Origin: Pseudomonas putida
GTDB lineage: Bacteria; Pseudomonadota; Gammaproteobacteria; Pseudomonadales; Pseudomonadaceae
DNA: 64,000 nt
Direction of reading: 5' to 3'
NCBI RefSeq assembly: GCF_028682635.1
Contig: NZ_JANHLK010000008.1
Coordinates: forward strand, 179,382 to 243,381
Every line of letters starts with the position of its first letter. Position 1 is the stretch's first letter. Made by a program: the position numbers and the translations under genes. The notes beneath the pieces were generated by a model. It ran no database searches. It had not been told where the DNA came from and saw nothing but the letters and a program-made list of their open reading frames with translations. Below are positions 59,900-64,000 of the stretch, piece after piece.

Positions 59900-60255
59900 G
59901 TGACGTGCCGTCACGCGATAACAAAATTATGCCGCTCGGCATGGTTAACATCAAGATCAAGAGCAGGGTGGTGGCTGAGCCCCCTACCCACCCTACCGAA
60001 TAGAATTGTTATCTTGCCTCACGGCATAGTGTAATCAGTGGGGGCAGGGGCAACAAAGCCCCCAAAGCTTTTGACTTGAACTGTGCGGGTAAATGGTGAC
60101 GTACCGTCACGTAATAATAACTTCTACAGTTCTCAGCACAGTTAAAGGCAAGATCAAGAGCGGGGAGGGGCTTTGTTGCCCCTTCTCTCCCCTTAATTGG
60201 ATAGAGTTGTAATCCGTGCCTCAGGCACAGGTTATCATGCTGTAGCGTAAACGCT
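59900..60255. repeat. Two diverged ~180-bp direct repeats with palindromic heads
   Basis: Each copy starts with a near-identical palindrome: GTGACGTGCCGTCAC (59900) and GTGACGTACCGTCAC (60096), 196 bases apart. Each then has CAAGATCAAGAGC about 52 bases later, a G-rich hairpin, and a CCTCA-x-GGCA hairpin. Copy 1 ends with a GGGGGC/GCCCCC stem at ~60040-60065. Function unknown; iteron-like origin, partition or regulatory sites, or paired small RNAs, are all possible. Confidence 0.6.
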
Positions 60256-60290
60256 ACGAGGCAACATAACAGTTAATCTAACACAGTAGC

Positions 60291-60353
60291 GTGTCCGGCT
60301 TTCGCCATACACTTAGTATGGTGGGCGTGAATTTCAACTCCCGGACAAATGAG
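60291..60353. repeat. Nested inverted repeat (cruciform-capable)
   Basis: TGTCCGG and CCGGACA enclose an inner CCATAC/GTATGG hairpin. It lies just beyond the 3' end of the following leftward gene. It might terminate that gene or be part of the palindromic region. Confidence 0.5.
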
Positions 60354-60364
60354 AATGTTTATCG

Positions 60365-61210
60365 TCAGACAAACTTGTCTTCCACTTCCTTCAACCAGCC
60401 TCGAGACTCAACGAAGTCTAGGAACGGATTTATGCCTTTCGGCTCAGGGTAGTATTCCGGTTTCTCATCCTGCCAGTCACCTGCATCAACGGGCATGAGT
60501 GCGTCTGGAGTACCCTCAAGCAAGTCAGTCAACACAAGTGAACGCTCTAGCAATAGGGCTAGCGGCTCTCCAATACCATAACCTTTGACAGCCATCTTCA
60601 ACAGGTGGCGCTCCGCAGCGTACAGTTGCTTGCGTTGGGCCAGGTCAGCCTCTTCACTATCCTCTCGCCAGCGTGTGGCGTGGAGTTCCATGTATTGGTG
60701 CGTATGGGCGTTAATCCTGAACATCAGGTCGGCAGCAGCAGTTTCCAGATACTCACGCCCCTCAGTGGGCGCTTCCTCATCCACCCAGTCCATCACAAAC
60801 ATGGCGTTGCAATCTTCCTTTGCTGCCCGGTGTCTCACCTTTTGCTTAACCCGCTTGATGGTGCTTTGATCGTAATTGCTGACGTAGTTGCCTGTAGTGG
60901 TGTCCCACACCGAGCGGTATTCCTCATGCATGATATTGCGTAGCTCGTAATCACGAATGCCGTGCTGCCGTTTAGCCAACTGGAACACACGCTCTACTAC
61001 CTTGGCGAATGGCGTTTGAGTCTTTGTGACGACCTTCTTCACCTTGGGGGGTTTATCAATTCCTTTGATTAAGTCTTTGACTTCACGCTCTGGTAGTCCA
61101 GTTGCCTTCCTGATGTTTTCGATAGACATGCCACCTTTTCGAAACTGGACGACAGTTTCTTCAACCGAAATTGAATCGGTGTTGTGTGCAGTGATAGTGT
61201 TGAGTTCCAA
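60365..61210 (-). CDS. Unrecognised protein with possible N-terminal helix-turn-helix
   Basis: A 281-residue protein. Residues ~18-50 (VVQFRKGGMSIENIRKATGL, ending PEREVKDLI) look like a helix-turn-helix that reads repetitive elements. A basic linker (PPKVKKVVTKTQ) and a long helical region follow, then a Pro/acidic tail. The start codon is TTG, chosen because AAGGAGA sits eight bases upstream. It may bind the palindromes located just beyond its stop, as a replication or copy-control protein (inference). No family recognised. Confidence 0.7.
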   Translation of the reverse strand: MELNTITAHNTDSISVEETVVQFRKGGMSIENIRKATGLPEREVKDLIKGIDKPPKVKKVVTKTQTPFAKVVERVFQLAKRQHGIRDYELRNIMHEEYRSVWDTTTGNYVSNYDQSTIKRVKQKVRHRAAKEDCNAMFVMDWVDEEAPTEGREYLETAAADLMFRINAHTHQYMELHATRWREDSEEADLAQRKQLYAAERHLLKMAVKGYGIGEPLALLLERSLVLTDLLEGTPDALMPVDAGDWQDEKPEYYPEPKGINPFLDFVESRGWLKEVEDKFV

Positions 61211-61331
61211 GGTGGTTCTCCTTGTTAATTAAATTTACTTCATAAAAAAGCCCTCAATTGGTCGCCGGTTGTTGGTTTCCGGAAACGCATAAGCCCATAT
61301 CTGTGATGACAGCAATTCGCTCTGCTCAGTT

Positions 61332-62237
61332 TCAACGCAATGAATCGAACAGGCTATTTGCAGACACCGGAGGCCGATCGATTTGTCCCAAATCCATAAT
61401 TCGAACGTAGAAGTATGATTCATCGACTTCGAGCATCCCATAAAAAGCATAATAGTGGCCAAGCTCTGAGGTTCTCCAGCCCCGCTGCTCAAATATACGA
61501 GGGTCACAGATTCCGGCTAAATGATGCCTGCCCTCTGAGAAGTTCAAAAAGACATCATGCGGTCCTGAGTTAACTGATTTCGGCTGACCGAAAAAAAGAA
61601 AGCTCTTTCCTATATGGTGGTGAAGATCCTTTAGAAGCTTTTCGATTGATATTATCAAATCACCTAGGCGTGTCGTCTCCTGATCTAAAAATTGTACGTT
61701 TTTATCCAGAGATATTTGAGCATGCATCACTAAACTTCGAACAGTGCGAAACTTACCCACATGGAACAGACTTCCATCTGCGTCAACCACGAGTTCATCC
61801 TCTTGCCCATCTCTTGCAGTCCGACCTTGAACGACGCGTTTAGACTTTGAGACTTGCTCGTCTTCTTCATTCTCGGCTATGTCGTCGTCCAAAGTTTTCC
61901 ATCCCGCAAAAGCGACGTGATTTATGGCTTTTTTCTCTACGCTGTTACCGCCTACGCTTGCACTGTAACCAGGTTTTCGGTGCGGACAACCAACATCGTC
62001 AAAACCACGAATGTGAGCATAGAATGCATGTACGTTATCTTTCCGCTTGGCTTTCTTGCGTGGTGTGCGGCTGCACATGACCCCACAACCGAGGCAGTAA
62101 ATTGATCGATGATGCTTATCGTCCAAATAAAGGTCTGGAGGTATTCGTACTGCACTAGTCAGCAGGAAAGGGTCAACCTTAGCTGGCCGCCCTTCCAAAG
62201 GGAAATGTGCAACGCACGGGATCGAAACCTGCGACAT
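61332..62237 (-). CDS. Unrecognised protein with N-terminal zinc-finger-like motif
   Basis: A 301-residue protein. Residues ~45-90 contain YCLGCGVMCSR, HAFYAHIRG and VGCPHRKPG, a Cys/His set resembling the zinc-binding front end of CoiA-like competence proteins (CxxC followed by HFAH). The clear nuclease motif of CoiA is not identified. An acidic stretch (DDDIAENEEDEQ) follows. Function unknown. Confidence 0.6.
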   Translation of the reverse strand: MSQVSIPCVAHFPLEGRPAKVDPFLLTSAVRIPPDLYLDDKHHRSIYCLGCGVMCSRTPRKKAKRKDNVHAFYAHIRGFDDVGCPHRKPGYSASVGGNSVEKKAINHVAFAGWKTLDDDIAENEEDEQVSKSKRVVQGRTARDGQEDELVVDADGSLFHVGKFRTVRSLVMHAQISLDKNVQFLDQETTRLGDLIISIEKLLKDLHHHIGKSFLFFGQPKSVNSGPHDVFLNFSEGRHHLAGICDPRIFEQRGWRTSELGHYYAFYGMLEVDESYFYVRIMDLGQIDRPPVSANSLFDSLR

Positions 62238-62557
62238 AAAACTCCTTGTGGCGCCGCTATGAACGCCGTTTTGGTAGCTAGAATAAACGCCGACATAAAC
62301 TAAATATGCTTGTTAGATGTATGTGTTCTAGCGGCCTGATTAATTGTTAATCAACTTATCTTGTTATAGGCGCCGCAATACGCTGCCAGAGCTTTGGATC
62401 TCCGGTTGGAAGTATGTGAGGTCTTAAATACGCTCTGGCAGCTTTTGATGAAGCTTTTCGTTTAGGGTGTTCGTAAAATTGGTTGTCTGAGCTTGACAAT
62501 AATTATGAGCTAGTTGGGTGGTTAAGAGGTTTCTCAGGTTGTTGGTGTTGGATGATT
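62238..62557. other. Intergenic region, nothing recognised
   Basis: About 320 bases between two leftward genes. No dyad with a T-tract and no repeat longer than a few bases. It should contain the promoter of the upstream-facing 301-residue protein gene. Confidence 0.4.
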
Positions 62558-62980
62558 TTAATCATTGTCTGAGATGTTTTCTTTTTCTTGGTCTACCAGT
62601 TCCTTCCATTTGGTCATCCGGTATTTACGATAGTCTAGTAGGGCTGGCAGCGTGGGTTTAACCTGAGGGTAGTGAGTGGAAAATACTTTTAGAAACTCAA
62701 CGTCGGAATGACTCGCAGTTACCGAAAAATACTCAGCATGTTCATCGTAGTCATGTGTTACGCCTCGTACTTCTCCGCTGGCCGTGACCTGAAGATAATA
62801 TTCTGGAGGAGTAATAAAGTCATCGTAATTCTCATTGGTAGTGGGCATTAGGTTGATGTCAATTACGAAGGCCCACTCAATTGGGTGGAGCTCTCCGTGT
62901 TCAGGGTTAATGAATGGCTGGTTGTCATAGATAAAGTGATCTTTGTGGTTTGCTGTGGGGAATGGCGTTTTATTTTTCAT
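62558..62980 (-). CDS. Hypothetical protein, paralogue of the 63.2-kb gene
   Basis: A 140-residue acidic, aromatic-rich protein (MKNKTPFPTANHKDHFIYDN at the start). Its core, EYYLQVTASGEVRGVTHDYD, then FSVTASHSDVEFLKVF and LPALLDYRKYR, aligns with the neighbouring gene's product. An alternative GTG start lies seven codons upstream. Function unknown. Confidence 0.65.
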   Translation of the reverse strand: MKNKTPFPTANHKDHFIYDNQPFINPEHGELHPIEWAFVIDINLMPTTNENYDDFITPPEYYLQVTASGEVRGVTHDYDEHAEYFSVTASHSDVEFLKVFSTHYPQVKPTLPALLDYRKYRMTKWKELVDQEKENISDND

Positions 62981-63187
62981 AAGGCAATACCTGTCTGGCA
63001 CTCAAGAGACTTCGTGCTTGTGCTTGAAGTAAGAGGGGTTAATGGTTGTGGTTGAAGGATGTCTTAGACGGTTTATTCGGTATTTAGGTATATAGGCTCT
63101 ACTTGGTGTTGAAGGGAATTTTTTAATAGCCTGCTAGGGCTAGATAGATGAGCGCTCGCTCTTGGTTCTGGCGGCGACTCTGTAAGG

Positions 63188-63604
63188 TTAGGTCAAGTTT
63201 CTCAGTCGTTCAATCTTGGCCATATGCTCGCGGCGCTTTTTCTTCGGGTAACTTTGCTTGATCTGAAAAAGGGCTTGTCGAGCTTTGTAATATGCCCGGT
63301 AAGTCTCAAGCTGCCAGTAGTAGGGGTTGGTGCCAGGCCAGTTGATCTGGAATTGCACAATGAAATCACATTCGGCTTCGCTCGCCGCTACGCAGTGCTG
63401 TCCCTCATGAATAGAAGGCTCATAGGTAAATCCGGTAATTTCCATTTCGTTTGTCATCAGGAAATACATTTGATGGGCCTTGTAAGGCTCAGCGTCTGTA
63501 GCGATTCCACAGTAGGGCGAGAGAAACGCGTTAAGAATTGCTGCCAATTTTTCTGGATCACAATCAGTACGATTGCTGTTCTCTTGGGATTTAGCAATAT
63601 TCAT
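63188..63604 (-). CDS. Hypothetical protein, paralogue of the 62.6-kb gene
   Basis: A 138-residue protein. The shared core is MYFLMTNEMEITGFTYEPSI, then CVAASEAECDFIVQFQINWP and LETYRAYYKAR. The C-terminus is basic (YPKKKRREHMAKIERLR). It is oriented like its paralogue and separated from it by ~190 bases. Function unknown. Confidence 0.65.
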   Translation of the reverse strand: MNIAKSQENSNRTDCDPEKLAAILNAFLSPYCGIATDAEPYKAHQMYFLMTNEMEITGFTYEPSIHEGQHCVAASEAECDFIVQFQINWPGTNPYYWQLETYRAYYKARQALFQIKQSYPKKKRREHMAKIERLRNLT

Positions 63605-64000
63605 GTTGTGTAAATAGCCATTAAAGTTTTCGGGTGAGTTAGTGCGTCGATATCATTAAGAGCAGTTATCATTGCATGCTAATTTGTATGTGCGATGTTT
63701 GTCAGTTATGGGTAAAGGGGTTGGGCTTGTCGTTAAGTGCTATGTGGCTCTCTTGTAACTTCTTTAGAGTTGGAATGGGGGGTTGCTGTAGCGTCTGAGT
63801 TGCCGGTCCAGTTGGATCAAGTTTATGGCTTAAGGGTTTCCTGTCAATGCTTTTTGAAAAATTATTTTTGTGCGCATTAATTGATAATTCAATCGCTTGG
63901 TTGCTTGGTATTTTGTAATTTGGTTGCTCGCTTAATCAATTTCTTGCGTACCTGAACGCCTGCCGGAATACTTGTTCGAGCACCTACCTAAATACCTGAA
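63605..64000. other. AT-rich end of window, nothing recognised
   Basis: About 400 bases with no supported gene. The last ~70 bases contain short ACCTGAA/GCCTGCC-like words near the window edge, too short to call a repeat. Confidence 0.4.

Overview
The window comes from a fluorescent pseudomonad (Pseudomonas fluorescens group). Three things indicate this. The chromosomal gene order mtaD/mtnA-gyrA-serC-pheA-hisC-tyrA/aroA-cmk-rpsA-ihfB-lapA-wzz is the P. aeruginosa PA3170-PA3160 order. Several intergenic gaps carry Pseudomonas REP elements. Proteins such as MupP and the TyrA-AroA fusion are typical of the genus.

Region 1 (1-20.5 kb) is conserved core. It starts with the 3' part of an MFS-acyltransferase fusion and a GGDEF diguanylate cyclase. 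A leftward set follows: a methylthioadenosine deaminase and ubiG-mupP-yciK. A rightward set then runs mtnA, gyrA, serC, pheA, hisC, tyrA-aroA, cmk and rpsA (serine, aromatic amino acid and histidine enzymes with replication and translation genes), followed by a small lipoprotein, ihfB and lapA.

Region 2 (20.6-44.7 kb) is an AT-richer O-antigen locus inserted between the conserved flanks wzz and comEA. Its enzymes predict three nucleotide sugars: a UDP-2,3-diamino uronic acid (wbpABDE, with wbpG-hisH2-hisF2 for amidination), UDP-L-FucNAc (wbjBCD) and UDP-D-FucNAc or D-QuiNAc (wbpM plus a WbpV/WbpK-like reductase). Two glycosyltransferases plus WbpL, a Wzx flippase, a Wzy polymerase and a Wzz length regulator complete a Wzy-dependent pathway. 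The locus holds two gene relics: a wbpC acyltransferase reduced to its two ends, and a frameshifted polysaccharide-deacetylase remnant. An intact acyltransferase of the wbpC type lies in reverse orientation just outside wbpM.

Region 3 (45-50.5 kb) returns to core-like DNA: a ComEA-type helix-hairpin-helix protein, an SDR, a FabF-type synthase, TetR and GntR regulators, a DUF1989 protein, a 70-bp-period REP array and the 4.5S RNA gene.

Region 4 (50.55-64 kb) is an accessory island starting right after 4.5S RNA. It carries a LexA-box small gene, a zinc-ribbon protein, an orphan receiver, a serine resolvase, a palindrome-rich non-coding segment and several unrecognised genes. Its centrepiece is a three-gene, translationally coupled operon (53.2-57.9 kb): a ComEC-type metallo-beta-lactamase hydrolase, a trypsin-like protease fused to a HamA-like (DUF1837) domain that appears to have lost its nuclease residues, and a HamB-like helicase. 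It looks like an anti-phage system that joins the hydrolase/protease pair of AVAST type 1 to a Hachiman sensor. This is the best candidate for an undescribed system in the window.
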